The notes beneath the pieces were generated by a model, which saw nothing but the letters and a program-made list of their open reading frames with translations, ran no database searches and was not told the DNA's origin. A stretch of 64,000 bases of DNA, from NCBI GenBank assembly GCA_029238935.1, contig JAQZBN010000001.1, positions 1-64,000 on the forward strand, written 5' to 3'. Within the stretch, counting starts at the first letter, position 1; each line of letters opens with the position of its first letter. Made by a program: the position numbers and the translations under genes. Source of the DNA: Herbinix sp. (GTDB lineage: Bacteria > Bacillota > Clostridia > Lachnospirales > Lachnospiraceae). Positions 37,585 through 46,275 of this stretch are shown in pieces.

Positions 37585-37612
37585 GCTCCGATGCCTGAAA
37601 CTCAGAGCTTTT
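37585..37612 (+). terminator. Weak hairpin before the second PqqD gene
   Basis: GCTCCGA and TCAGAGC pair with one mismatch around a ten-base loop, followed by four T. It could reduce transcription into the last gene. Confidence 0.3.
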
Positions 37613-37657
37613 CATGTGTATAGTTTGTAGATATTGAAGAAAGGCAGGGTTATCATT

Positions 37658-37924
37658 ATGAAAACAAAAGAAGGTTATGAGTTAGCTAATATCTTGAATG
37701 AGTGGCTTGTTGTTCCCATCGCGGATAAAATGGTTGAAATGAAGGGTATGATTACTCTTTCCGAAAGTGGAGCATTTCTATGGAAACTATTACAGCACGA
37801 TATTAGTATCATCGAATTAGTATCATTATTATGTGATGAATATGATGTGGATAGAACTACGGCTGAGAATGATGTGCGTATATTTATAGATAACTTATGC
37901 AAGATAGGATTACTTCAAAAATAA
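37658..37924 (+). CDS. PqqD-family peptide-recognition protein 2
   Basis: 88 residues from the ATG at 37658, preferred over the frame's TTG at 37634 because an AAGGCAGGG stretch precedes it. Pattern as in lasso B1/PqqD proteins: beta hairpin with WLVVPIADKMVEMKGMITL, SESGAFLWKLLQ, then helices and NLCKIGLLQK. About 180 bases after the peptidase gene, same strand. It and the first PqqD are different enough to suggest two leader-binding partners, perhaps one for the kinase and one for the nucleotidyltransferase. Confidence 0.85.
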   Translation: MKTKEGYELANILNEWLVVPIADKMVEMKGMITLSESGAFLWKLLQHDISIIELVSLLCDEYDVDRTTAENDVRIFIDNLCKIGLLQK

Positions 37925-37995
37925 GTCCGTTATTACTCATCTTCCAAAATTCAATATTTTTTCCGAGAGATTATACTACAAAGGGCATGGAGCCT

Positions 37996-39072
37996 TTAGC
38001 CTACCTTTCCAGTACTTGATAATCTCTCATCCACCTCAAAGAACACAAGTATTTTTATAGCGAATGAAATAAGTCCAAATAATATAAATTGCAAACAAAA
38101 AGAAACACTCCATAACATTAGCTTCCAAAACAACAAACCGTGAAACTCTAAGTATTTACCTCTGAGAATATCTTTTATTACCATTTGCATCAGTGGGTGC
38201 TCTCTAAATTTTTTTAGTTCCTTAATTACGGCACTCAATTTATGAGTATGGACTTGTTGCTCTTGTTTGCAACTGAAAAACACTGCAAATAAAAGATTAA
38301 ATGCTACCAAATCCATATAATCATTTGCAACATTTAGTTTCATTAGATCCGCATATATTTCCTCTGAAATATCTAACCATAATTGCGAATACTCTTCTTT
38401 ATATTTATGAGATATGGAAGCTGGATTTACACGATAAACATAAACCACCTCCGAGATATAACTATACTTAGGTAAATGGAGATAACATTCCATGTTAAAC
38501 AGCTTGTCTGAAGCATAAATATAGTGCTTTAAAAGTAAATTATGTTGCAGCAAGAATATCCTCTTGTATAGTTTTCCCCAGTAATAAGCCAGATGTCCAT
38601 TGATAAAAAAACCTGTTAGTCGAAAATTACTATTATTTGCGCTAATTCCTTTATAAAATCCATGATCTTTTGTTAGAAGCATCCTTCCATCAATATCCTT
38701 AACGTAATTGCCAAGTATGATGTCTGCATCCGATTGCATTGCTTCACGAATTAGTAGACGGAAAGCATCCTGATTAACTATATAGTCATCTCCGTCCACA
38801 AAGGAGATATATTTACCCTTTGCACGGTTAATCCCGTAGTTTAGAGCGTCACCGATTCCTCCATTACGCTTATGATATACTTGAATCCTTGAATCCTTTT
38901 TTGCGTAGACATCACAGATCTCACCGCAGCGATCCGGTGATCCATCATCAATTAATAATATTTCGAGATTGTCATATTTTTGGTTCAGAAGTGATTCAAT
39001 ACATTGGGGCAAATATTCTTCTACTTTATATATTGGTACAATGACACTAATTAATATTTGCTCAGGATTCAT
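37996..39072 (-). CDS. GT2 family glycosyltransferase
   Basis: 358 residues from MNPEQILISVIVP, where GAGGTGA is correctly spaced; an upstream GTG overlaps that site. GT-A fold: ISVIVPIYKVEEYL at the start, LLIDDGSPD near 45, and the metal-binding FVDGDDY near 95. The C-terminus has one or two membrane helices (about 300-345). It probably adds a sugar from a nucleotide donor during surface-glycan synthesis at the cytoplasmic face. It is on the minus strand at the far end of the exopolysaccharide region and may be separately expressed. Confidence 0.9.
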   Translation of the reverse strand: MNPEQILISVIVPIYKVEEYLPQCIESLLNQKYDNLEILLIDDGSPDRCGEICDVYAKKDSRIQVYHKRNGGIGDALNYGINRAKGKYISFVDGDDYIVNQDAFRLLIREAMQSDADIILGNYVKDIDGRMLLTKDHGFYKGISANNSNFRLTGFFINGHLAYYWGKLYKRIFLLQHNLLLKHYIYASDKLFNMECYLHLPKYSYISEVVYVYRVNPASISHKYKEEYSQLWLDISEEIYADLMKLNVANDYMDLVAFNLLFAVFFSCKQEQQVHTHKLSAVIKELKKFREHPLMQMVIKDILRGKYLEFHGLLFWKLMLWSVSFCLQFILFGLISFAIKILVFFEVDERLSSTGKVG

Positions 39073-39453
39073 ATGTAAATTCACCTCTACTATTTAAATA
39101 TCTTGGTAATATAGTTTATCTATAATACCTTTCTCATTATTATAGTTATTGACAATAGAATACTTTCTAAAAATCCTAGTTTCTCACATTATTACCTTCT
39201 ACAATAAATTCATTCTACATTCCAACGATAGAAGATTCTTTCTCTTTCATAATCCGTTCAATCTTTCATTATCCTCTTGCGTATCTTCAGTTTCTTTCTA
39301 TTCCTGCCTATAGTCATACAATTTTTATTTGTTGTTAGTTATCGATTAACATAAAAATACCTAATTTATAAACTATTGTCAAGAATAATCCATAAGCAAT
39401 CATAAGTCTATATCCATGTAATATGGGTGATAATATGATTTCGGTATTCTAAG
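39073..39453. other. Intergenic region between GT2 and the GH114-like gene
   Basis: 381 bases, very AT-rich; no gene, repeat or clear terminator seen. Confidence 0.5.
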
Positions 39454-42309
39454 TTATTCCTGTGCTTTTAAAACAATATTACTAACTTCCGGACTTACAT
39501 CACCTTGAGTTGTATATAACCCAAAACAACTCTGAACCTTGTCAAATGTACCATAGATTGGCTTTCCATTTGTTACTTCCTTCCAATCACCCCAATTGGA
39601 ATCATTTTGTCTCGTTCTAATCCATGCACGGATCTCCGTTCCCTCCGGCTTCTTCTCCTCCCATGCTAAATTAATATATCCGTCTTTCACTTTCAAATTC
39701 ATTTCTTCAGAGCAATACCATCCATGAGGAGTTTTCATTTGAAAAGATTGCTGGGAGTAAGTAAAATACCCTTCATAGTACTTTTTAGCGCTCTCTATAG
39801 GCTTTACCATATTTCCGATGGAAGTCTTGCTATCATCAACATACATAAAAACTTTTATATTTTTAGATGGCAACCCACCTATGCTATCCTTACGAACACG
39901 GTATTCTATTGTACTTTGATCAGAGCTCAGTTTATAAATCATACCGGATGAACCGATCCATTTCCATCCATTATTATTCGATTTATCTTTATAGGTATCA
40001 TCCCAAACAAAGATTCCATTATTACTAATCCGATAGTTCGTTCCGAATGTGGTATTCCACCAATTCCCTTTATATCCCTTTTGAGGTTCATTAAGGGTAT
40101 CTAAATATATACTATAATTATAATCAGACGGAAGATTTAGATTTTGGTTAAAGTCTATCTTACCTTCTACCTCATAAGAAAAGTAAATATATTCATTATC
40201 ATCCATCATCATAAAGTTTTTAATGTTTAAATTATCAGGTAAATACAAGTCCCAGTTGTGGGAAGATCCCCAAAAACTCACACCCTGATGAAAAACTTCT
40301 AACGTTTTAAGTTTACCGTTTTTATCTTTTTGTTTTTTATATTCGATATAAGAAGATTTTCCATTCAATGTAACTTTGACTTGAAATTCAATAAAATCTA
40401 TATTAGGATTACTTTTACCTTTCTCGTAGGATATCCATTTGGTCCACTTTTCGTTTAATTGTTTATATTTGATTTGATATTTAACTGTCCCATTTCTATA
40501 ATTCCAGTAGATATCCTCCATAAAGCCTTTTGCATCCAATTGATATGCTTTTATAATTGGGCTTATCCAGATCCCTGTTCCATCGGAAGCTAACTCAAGA
40601 ACACTGTTTCCATCTCTGCTTTCTATCTTTATATTATCAAAGGAACCCTCATGATAGGTTAATGAATTTGCTCCCCACCCCTGTGGAAATGCACCAAATG
40701 ACTCCCCTGTATGTTGATATAAAAGATCCTCAGAAGACCATTCCTTAGTGTTTCCGTCTATTTTAGCAGCTCTTTCATACCAATAAGCGGGTTCCTTCCT
40801 TTGTAGTATATAGGTATGCTTCTTTAAATCAACGGATGCTATAGCGCCGGTAAATACACCTGTGTTATCCTCTGATCGACTTAAAAGCATTCCGATTGGT
40901 TCATCTACGGAATTGTTTTCATATATATCCTGCATTAACGGATGTACGTAATCACTGGAATAAAAGCCCCATATCTCAGAACTAAGAAATGAATATCTCT
41001 TTCTTTCTTCATCGTCAAAACTACCATAACTATGTGTTAAAATTTTAACTCTATTACCGGTTGCTTCTGTTTTTTCCCACAGGTAATCTCTCTGGGAATG
41101 ATTAAAATTCCACAGATATGGATTTGTATCTGCCTCTCCATTACTGGCGGACATATCATAATAGGGATACTTATAATCATAAGTTAATACGATAGAATTT
41201 ATATTCAGATCATCTGCTCCGTTAAACTCCATCTTTATCTTAAGATATCTTGACGATTTACCAATACCATTCCAGGATTGTGCTTCCCCTTTCCATAACT
41301 TAGGAAGCTTCTTCCATGTATTATCCCATGATTCTTCGTTAAAGGGTAGCTCATCTCCGGTCCAGACCCATATCGTGCAATTATCATCATTTGCACCAGC
41401 TCCGAACCATTCAAAATATACCCAGTCATAGATATCCTTTCTATCTTTCTTCGGCAATATCTTATCCATATCAATCAGTATTTCAGCAGAACCTTTTGCT
41501 CCACCCCGAATTGATTCACCATCATAATAGCAGCTTCCGTTTAAGGTCCAGTCTGATAGAGATAGTCCATAATTCACTTCCCCTAAACCGGTCACTTCCC
41601 TTGGGGTAATTTTATTACTCCATTTCAATGTATTCGTAGTCCAATAACCTTGGAAGCTTTCCCATAGGTAATAATCACCTAAATCACAAAAAGCTCTAGC
41701 TCCATTCACTACAGTCTGAATCCCTATACTTTTGCAGTAATCCGTCACTTCTTTTAGCTTATCATAAAATATCTGACAATTCTTTTCATTACTTGAATAG
41801 CCTATTTCCCAATACTCGACATCACATTCATCGAGAAACACACCATCTGCTAACCCATTCTGCTTTAGGTTTAATATCTGTTCCTTCATATCTTTTATAA
41901 AACGATCCGTATTTTCAAATCTACTTCCAAAATATAAATATTGAAAAACTTTGCAGCCTTGTGAACGCACTTTTGCAACACTATCACCGTTCATATCATT
42001 CACAATTAAGAAATCATAACCTGAGTAATCCGTAATACCACTATATTTCAATTCTCCATAATAAATATTGAATTTATTTGGATGTATGTATTTTGTATCC
42101 AGAGTAAGCTTACCATTTTTATTTATAATACCTGCGCTTTTACTTTTTTCCTTCTCATACACAGTTGTTCCACTCTCCGTTTGTGAGTTATCTTGAGACA
42201 GTATTTCTTCTGCTTGAACTGACTTGATGTGATTATGAAGCAATAACGTACTCAATATTATGAGAACAACAAGAACGATTGATAATAACGTTCGATTGGA
42301 TTTATTCAT
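39454..42309 (-). CDS. Secreted GH114-like glycoside hydrolase with carbohydrate-binding domains
   Basis: 951 residues. A membrane helix or signal (about 8-25) is followed at about 70-270 by a TIM-barrel of the TM1410/GH114-related type: YYGELKYSGITDYSGYDFLIV at the start, VFQYLYFG and GVFLDECDVEYW near 155, where the acidic residues are likely catalytic, and TVVNGARAF near 200. The remainder has beta-rich modules, including two with Trp/Asn/Asp-rich sequences resembling carbohydrate-binding domains. GH114-like enzymes cleave alpha-1,4-galactosaminoglycan and are related to the hydrolase part of PelA, so it could act on the Pel-type polymer; that substrate is inference. Confidence 0.8.
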   Translation of the reverse strand: MNKSNRTLLSIVLVVLIILSTLLLHNHIKSVQAEEILSQDNSQTESGTTVYEKEKSKSAGIINKNGKLTLDTKYIHPNKFNIYYGELKYSGITDYSGYDFLIVNDMNGDSVAKVRSQGCKVFQYLYFGSRFENTDRFIKDMKEQILNLKQNGLADGVFLDECDVEYWEIGYSSNEKNCQIFYDKLKEVTDYCKSIGIQTVVNGARAFCDLGDYYLWESFQGYWTTNTLKWSNKITPREVTGLGEVNYGLSLSDWTLNGSCYYDGESIRGGAKGSAEILIDMDKILPKKDRKDIYDWVYFEWFGAGANDDNCTIWVWTGDELPFNEESWDNTWKKLPKLWKGEAQSWNGIGKSSRYLKIKMEFNGADDLNINSIVLTYDYKYPYYDMSASNGEADTNPYLWNFNHSQRDYLWEKTEATGNRVKILTHSYGSFDDEERKRYSFLSSEIWGFYSSDYVHPLMQDIYENNSVDEPIGMLLSRSEDNTGVFTGAIASVDLKKHTYILQRKEPAYWYERAAKIDGNTKEWSSEDLLYQHTGESFGAFPQGWGANSLTYHEGSFDNIKIESRDGNSVLELASDGTGIWISPIIKAYQLDAKGFMEDIYWNYRNGTVKYQIKYKQLNEKWTKWISYEKGKSNPNIDFIEFQVKVTLNGKSSYIEYKKQKDKNGKLKTLEVFHQGVSFWGSSHNWDLYLPDNLNIKNFMMMDDNEYIYFSYEVEGKIDFNQNLNLPSDYNYSIYLDTLNEPQKGYKGNWWNTTFGTNYRISNNGIFVWDDTYKDKSNNNGWKWIGSSGMIYKLSSDQSTIEYRVRKDSIGGLPSKNIKVFMYVDDSKTSIGNMVKPIESAKKYYEGYFTYSQQSFQMKTPHGWYCSEEMNLKVKDGYINLAWEEKKPEGTEIRAWIRTRQNDSNWGDWKEVTNGKPIYGTFDKVQSCFGLYTTQGDVSPEVSNIVLKAQE

Positions 42310-42605
42310 TCCTTACTCCTCCATCATTAACAATATAGGATTACAACCTTACCAGCTTGCTTCATACTTTATGCAATCTGCTGAATCAATTCAGTAAAAT
42401 ACTGTTACATCTTTTTCCATTTTATCATATCATACCACTAACATCAAGATTTCTACATATTTTACGTATAAAACTTATATAGACTTATACAAGTTCAACG
42501 AAGTTCCATAATTCCATATCATTAAACTCATACTTGCAACAAAACTCCACTTGCATTTTTATCAATATTAAAGAAAGAATTGATATTAATAATCATGCAG
42601 AATAT

Positions 42606-43595
42606 TTATTTATCCTTAAAATGTATAAGCCGACTTATCAATCTATAAGCAGTTTCTGATAGAAATAACGGCGCATGTTGAAAGAAGTACGAAAAAACTT
42701 TTACCGAAAACTTCCTTCCATCTGGCAGAGGAGCATCATCCTTCCAAGGGGAAATTTGAGCTATATTCAAATATTCCTCCTTCATTGGATGTGTACAATT
42801 TTCCTCCCAAGGTCTACCCACGATTCCAGTCGTAAAATGTAGTATTACCGGATTTTTCTTTGCCTCGTCCAGTTCCTCTTGAGAATAAAAGCTGTCCATA
42901 AAATAAATGCGTTTTATAGTATTTGTAGTAAACGAAAAAATAATGGATGTGACATTAAACTTTGGTGAAACGATACACTTTTTCCTCACACAGACACCAT
43001 TGATTGTACCTTGATCATGATGTGGTACATTACCGTCAAACTTATTAATAAAATCAATGAATTTTTCTTCCAAATGGTTTTCTCTCCATGAAACTAAGTT
43101 AATCAAGATAATACCAGCATTTACATAGTATTCGTCGGGTTCCAATCTGATTTTCTTCAAGAAGAAGCTGTCCACCGTATCTCGTACGCCAGCTATCATA
43201 TATCCGTCCAAATTTACATTCCAAAAGTCAATTAGTGAAGCCCGAACAATTGTATCACAGTCAAGATACAAAATCTTTGTATCTCTCTCTGGTAAAATGG
43301 AAGACAAAAATAATCTTGCATAGGAAGCTACAGAAATCTTTCTTGCACCCATATGAAGGTCTAGTCTCTTCATAGCCGTATTCATAGACATGAAATATAT
43401 CTCTCTTTTATAATCATTAACGATAGACTTAAGCTTTTCCTTATTTATATCTTTAATTCCACAATCAAGTACGAACACCTTAATATCTTTAAATTCATAA
43501 TTTGTTTTAAACAAAGATATCATGGAAATTCCAAGATACTTTGCATAATAATCATCCGCAGAATAAACTATTTTTAAGTTAAGATCTAGTTCCAT
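42606..43595 (-). CDS. GT8 family glycosyltransferase (copy A)
   Basis: 329 residues. The N-terminus LKIVYSADDYYAKYLGISMISLF, the metal-binding LYLDCDTIV near 100, the NAGIILINL strand near 155 and HHDQGTINGVC near 195 are standard GT8 motifs. These retaining transferases use UDP-galactose or UDP-glucose. It is clearly paralogous to the GT8 gene at 45259-46245, most residues around the motifs being the same. GGAG lies before the ATG. An oppositely oriented radical SAM gene separates the two copies. Confidence 0.93.
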   Translation of the reverse strand: MELDLNLKIVYSADDYYAKYLGISMISLFKTNYEFKDIKVFVLDCGIKDINKEKLKSIVNDYKREIYFMSMNTAMKRLDLHMGARKISVASYARLFLSSILPERDTKILYLDCDTIVRASLIDFWNVNLDGYMIAGVRDTVDSFFLKKIRLEPDEYYVNAGIILINLVSWRENHLEEKFIDFINKFDGNVPHHDQGTINGVCVRKKCIVSPKFNVTSIIFSFTTNTIKRIYFMDSFYSQEELDEAKKNPVILHFTTGIVGRPWEENCTHPMKEEYLNIAQISPWKDDAPLPDGRKFSVKVFSYFFQHAPLFLSETAYRLISRLIHFKDK

Positions 43596-43943
43596 CCCCT
43601 GCTCCTTTAATCAACAGTCATTCTTACTTACATCATTATCTCTCCTATATAGTTTGTCTGATATTCGACCTTTTAATCATACTCGTTATCTTTTCTGGTA
43701 TTTGAATATATCAAGGTTTCGAAAGACTACACTTCAATGAATACTTTAAGGACTGTTATCATTTACCGTTGGGGCTATTATTTATCTCTATGATCACTAA
43801 TATGCTACTTTCTCTATTGAGTTAATTGGATAATTATGTTATAGTTATTTGGGTTTAAATATGCATATCGTATCTTCTTTACAGAAGTACCTATCCTACA
43901 TACTTTTAAAATAACGAGCTAATATGTAAGGGGAAATTATATT
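43596..43943. other. Divergent intergenic region between GT8 copy A and the radical SAM gene
   Basis: 348 bases, AT-rich, with the radical SAM promoter near 43817-43845; otherwise nothing seen. Confidence 0.55.
43817..43845 (+). promoter_or_regulatory. Promoter of the radical SAM gene
   Basis: TTGAGT (43817-43822), 17-base spacer ending TGT, TATAGT (43840-43845), about 100 bases before the ATG. Confidence 0.6.
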
Positions 43944-45059
43944 ATGGATAAGACATTTAGGTATCTAAATCTTATGAAATGTGGAAACTTCGGTTTTTCA
44001 CTCCCTAGAGGTTCTCTAATTAATTATATGAGAATACGCATGGGTCATCTAAACGAAACGATCGGCGAAAACGGCTCCAGCTTTCCATTGGTCTCTATTA
44101 TGGCAGCAATGCGATGCAATTTAAAATGTAGTTTTTGTATCTGTGGTAATTTTCCCGGTAACTGGAAGGATTACGAAATGACAGTACCTATCATGAGTCA
44201 TATCCTAACTCTTAATGCCGTTAAAAAATCATTAATGATCGTATTTACTGGTGGAGAACCTACTCTAAATAAGAATTTGCCCGAACTTATGCATATGACT
44301 AGAAAGGAAAAGCATCTGATTGGTATGATAAGTAATGGTACACTGCTCGAGAATGGCTTGCCTGAGGAGTTAGCTTCAGCTGGACTTTGTGATGCACAAA
44401 TATCGATCTATGAAAATACGAAGGAAAGACTATCAAAAACCTTTCCCAAAATATCAAACCTATTCTCTATTAATGCCTCCTATGTTCTCTTAAAAAGTAA
44501 ACTTTATGATTCACAAAAAAATAATTTTAAAGATCTAATTGAGATGATTAAAATGTGTCAAGAAACCGGTTGTTCCTCCATTAAAATAAATCTGTACCAA
44601 TCCCAGGATATACATAATTCACAAAATCCAAATAATACCGAATTGATTTTTCTGAATGATCCAGTCTATGTCCAGTTTATAGAGCAATGTAAACTGCATC
44701 TTAGGAATATCAATTTTACTGGATACCTGTGTAAAGCCTCTATATTGACCTCCCGATTTACTGTGTTTTTCCCATCTCCCTATACTCCTATTCAACCTGC
44801 AATGATTGAAGAAAATCCAGAAAGACATTGCCGACTCCCATGGACATTAGGTACGTTTAATGCACAGGGAAACTATGGTTTTTGTTGCGGAACATCAATA
44901 GAGCCTGAAATAAATAATGTGTTTACTCATGGTGAGAAAATTATTAACAGTGATAAAGCTTGCAGAATAAGAAAATGCCTTATAGACCCAAAAGAACCTC
45001 TGGCTCCTGAATGTGCAAAATGTGTTTATCTTTCAGGTTCCTATATCTCTGATTTATAA
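43944..45059 (+). CDS. Radical SAM/SPASM-like protein
   Basis: 371 residues. The 4Fe-4S motif CNLKCSFC (C-x3-C-x2-C) is near residue 58, the second conserved motif FTGGEPTLNKN near 95, and a C-terminal cysteine-rich region (CRLPWTLGTFNAQGNYGFCCG near 295, later CRIRKC and CAKC) is consistent with SPASM-type auxiliary clusters. Members modify peptides or sugars. It is the only plus-strand gene in the 38-64 kb glycan region, with its own promoter and terminator, and no obvious peptide substrate beside it. Substrate unknown. Confidence 0.85.
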   Translation: MDKTFRYLNLMKCGNFGFSLPRGSLINYMRIRMGHLNETIGENGSSFPLVSIMAAMRCNLKCSFCICGNFPGNWKDYEMTVPIMSHILTLNAVKKSLMIVFTGGEPTLNKNLPELMHMTRKEKHLIGMISNGTLLENGLPEELASAGLCDAQISIYENTKERLSKTFPKISNLFSINASYVLLKSKLYDSQKNNFKDLIEMIKMCQETGCSSIKINLYQSQDIHNSQNPNNTELIFLNDPVYVQFIEQCKLHLRNINFTGYLCKASILTSRFTVFFPSPYTPIQPAMIEENPERHCRLPWTLGTFNAQGNYGFCCGTSIEPEINNVFTHGEKIINSDKACRIRKCLIDPKEPLAPECAKCVYLSGSYISDL

Positions 45060-45089
45060 ACAAATAAATGGTAAACTTTCACTAAAAAT

Positions 45090-45130
45090 AATACCTCGCA
45101 AATGATATCCATACATTTACGAGGTATTTT
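45090..45130. terminator. Bidirectional terminator between the radical SAM gene and GT8 copy B
   Basis: AATACCTCGCAAATG pairs with CATTTACGAGGTATT (one mismatch) around ATATCCATA; T runs follow on both strands. It serves both convergent genes. Confidence 0.85.
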
Positions 45131-45258
45131 ATATAAGAAAATATTTTTGTATTAATGTTGTAAATTCTATAAAGAACATCCCATTACTAAGTAGTATTTT
45201 AACGCTATAAAACTTCAAAATACATCCATATTCCATAGGACACGAGGAAGTACTATAT

Positions 45259-46245
45259 TTATTCTTTAATATGTATAATCCAACTGGTAGATCGGTATAT
45301 CACTTCTGATAGATATATCGGCATGTGTTTATAAAAGAAAGCGAAGGTCTTGACTAAAAAACTTCTGCTATCAGGCAGCAGTGGATCATCCCTCCAGGGT
45401 GATTCTAATGTAACTCTACGATATTCCTCCAGCATTGGATGTGTACAGTTCTCTTCCCAGGGTCTTCCCATCGGCCCGCCAGTAAAATGAATAATTGCAG
45501 GATTTCTCCTCACTTCTTCCAGTTCCTTCTGCGAATAATAATGATCCATTTCATAAATACGTTTAATTGTTTTTGCTGAAAAACAATAAATATTAGAGGT
45601 TGCATTATATTTTAGTTCAACTATACGTTTTCTTTTCATACAGACTCCATTAATTGTTCCCTGATCATGGTGTGGTACATTACCATCATTTTTCCGAATA
45701 AAATCCATAAACTGCTTTTCCAAATGTTTCTCACGCCAACCGACGAGATTAATGAGTATAACTCCAGCATTAACATAGTAATCATCTTCTTCAAGACCAA
45801 TCTTCTTTATATAATAACGATCCACCGTATCATGAACTCCCGCAACCATATATCCCGTCAGATCCATATTCCAATAATCCGCAATAGAAGTCCGAACTAT
45901 TGTATCACAGTCCAGATATAAGATACGGCTATATGTTTCTGGTATAACCGAAGACAAAAATAGTCGTGCATAAGAAGCAATTGATATCTTTTTGGACCCC
46001 ATATTCAAATTCAATCCTGTCACAGCAACTTCCATTGATAAAAAATGAATGATATGTCCAAATTTCTCTGCAATTGAAATTAATATTTTTTTATTGGAAT
46101 TGGTTATTCCACAATCCAAAACAAATACTACAATTTCTGTGAAGTCTTTGTTCGATTGAAACAATGACAACATAGAGATACCTAAGTATTTTGTATAATT
46201 ATCATCTGCTGCATAAGCAACGCATAATCTCTTACTCTCTTCCAT
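45259..46245 (-). CDS. GT8 family glycosyltransferase (copy B)
   Basis: 328 residues, same layout as copy A: LCVAYAADDNYTKYLGISML at the start, LYLDCDTIV near 100, NAGVILINL near 155, HHDQGTINGVC near 195 and IIHFTGGPMGRPWEENCTHP near 245. It is the last gene of the long minus-strand exopolysaccharide operon, 30 bases after the membrane protein. It likely adds hexose residues to the glycan. Confidence 0.93.
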   Translation of the reverse strand: MEESKRLCVAYAADDNYTKYLGISMLSLFQSNKDFTEIVVFVLDCGITNSNKKILISIAEKFGHIIHFLSMEVAVTGLNLNMGSKKISIASYARLFLSSVIPETYSRILYLDCDTIVRTSIADYWNMDLTGYMVAGVHDTVDRYYIKKIGLEEDDYYVNAGVILINLVGWREKHLEKQFMDFIRKNDGNVPHHDQGTINGVCMKRKRIVELKYNATSNIYCFSAKTIKRIYEMDHYYSQKELEEVRRNPAIIHFTGGPMGRPWEENCTHPMLEEYRRVTLESPWRDDPLLPDSRSFLVKTFAFFYKHMPIYLSEVIYRSTSWIIHIKE

Positions 46246-46275
46246 TCGTTTCTCCTTTACTACATCAGTTGTATT

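Noticed and set aside
32328..37924. Standard lasso-peptide cluster
   Set aside because: No cyclase or B2 protease, and the Asn-Gly core lacks the ring-forming acidic residue at position 7-9 after a plausible cleavage site and the conserved Thr near the end of a lasso leader.
42606..46245. Composite transposon formed by the two GT8 copies
   Set aside because: They are full glycosyltransferase paralogues in direct orientation with no transposase or terminal inverted repeats.
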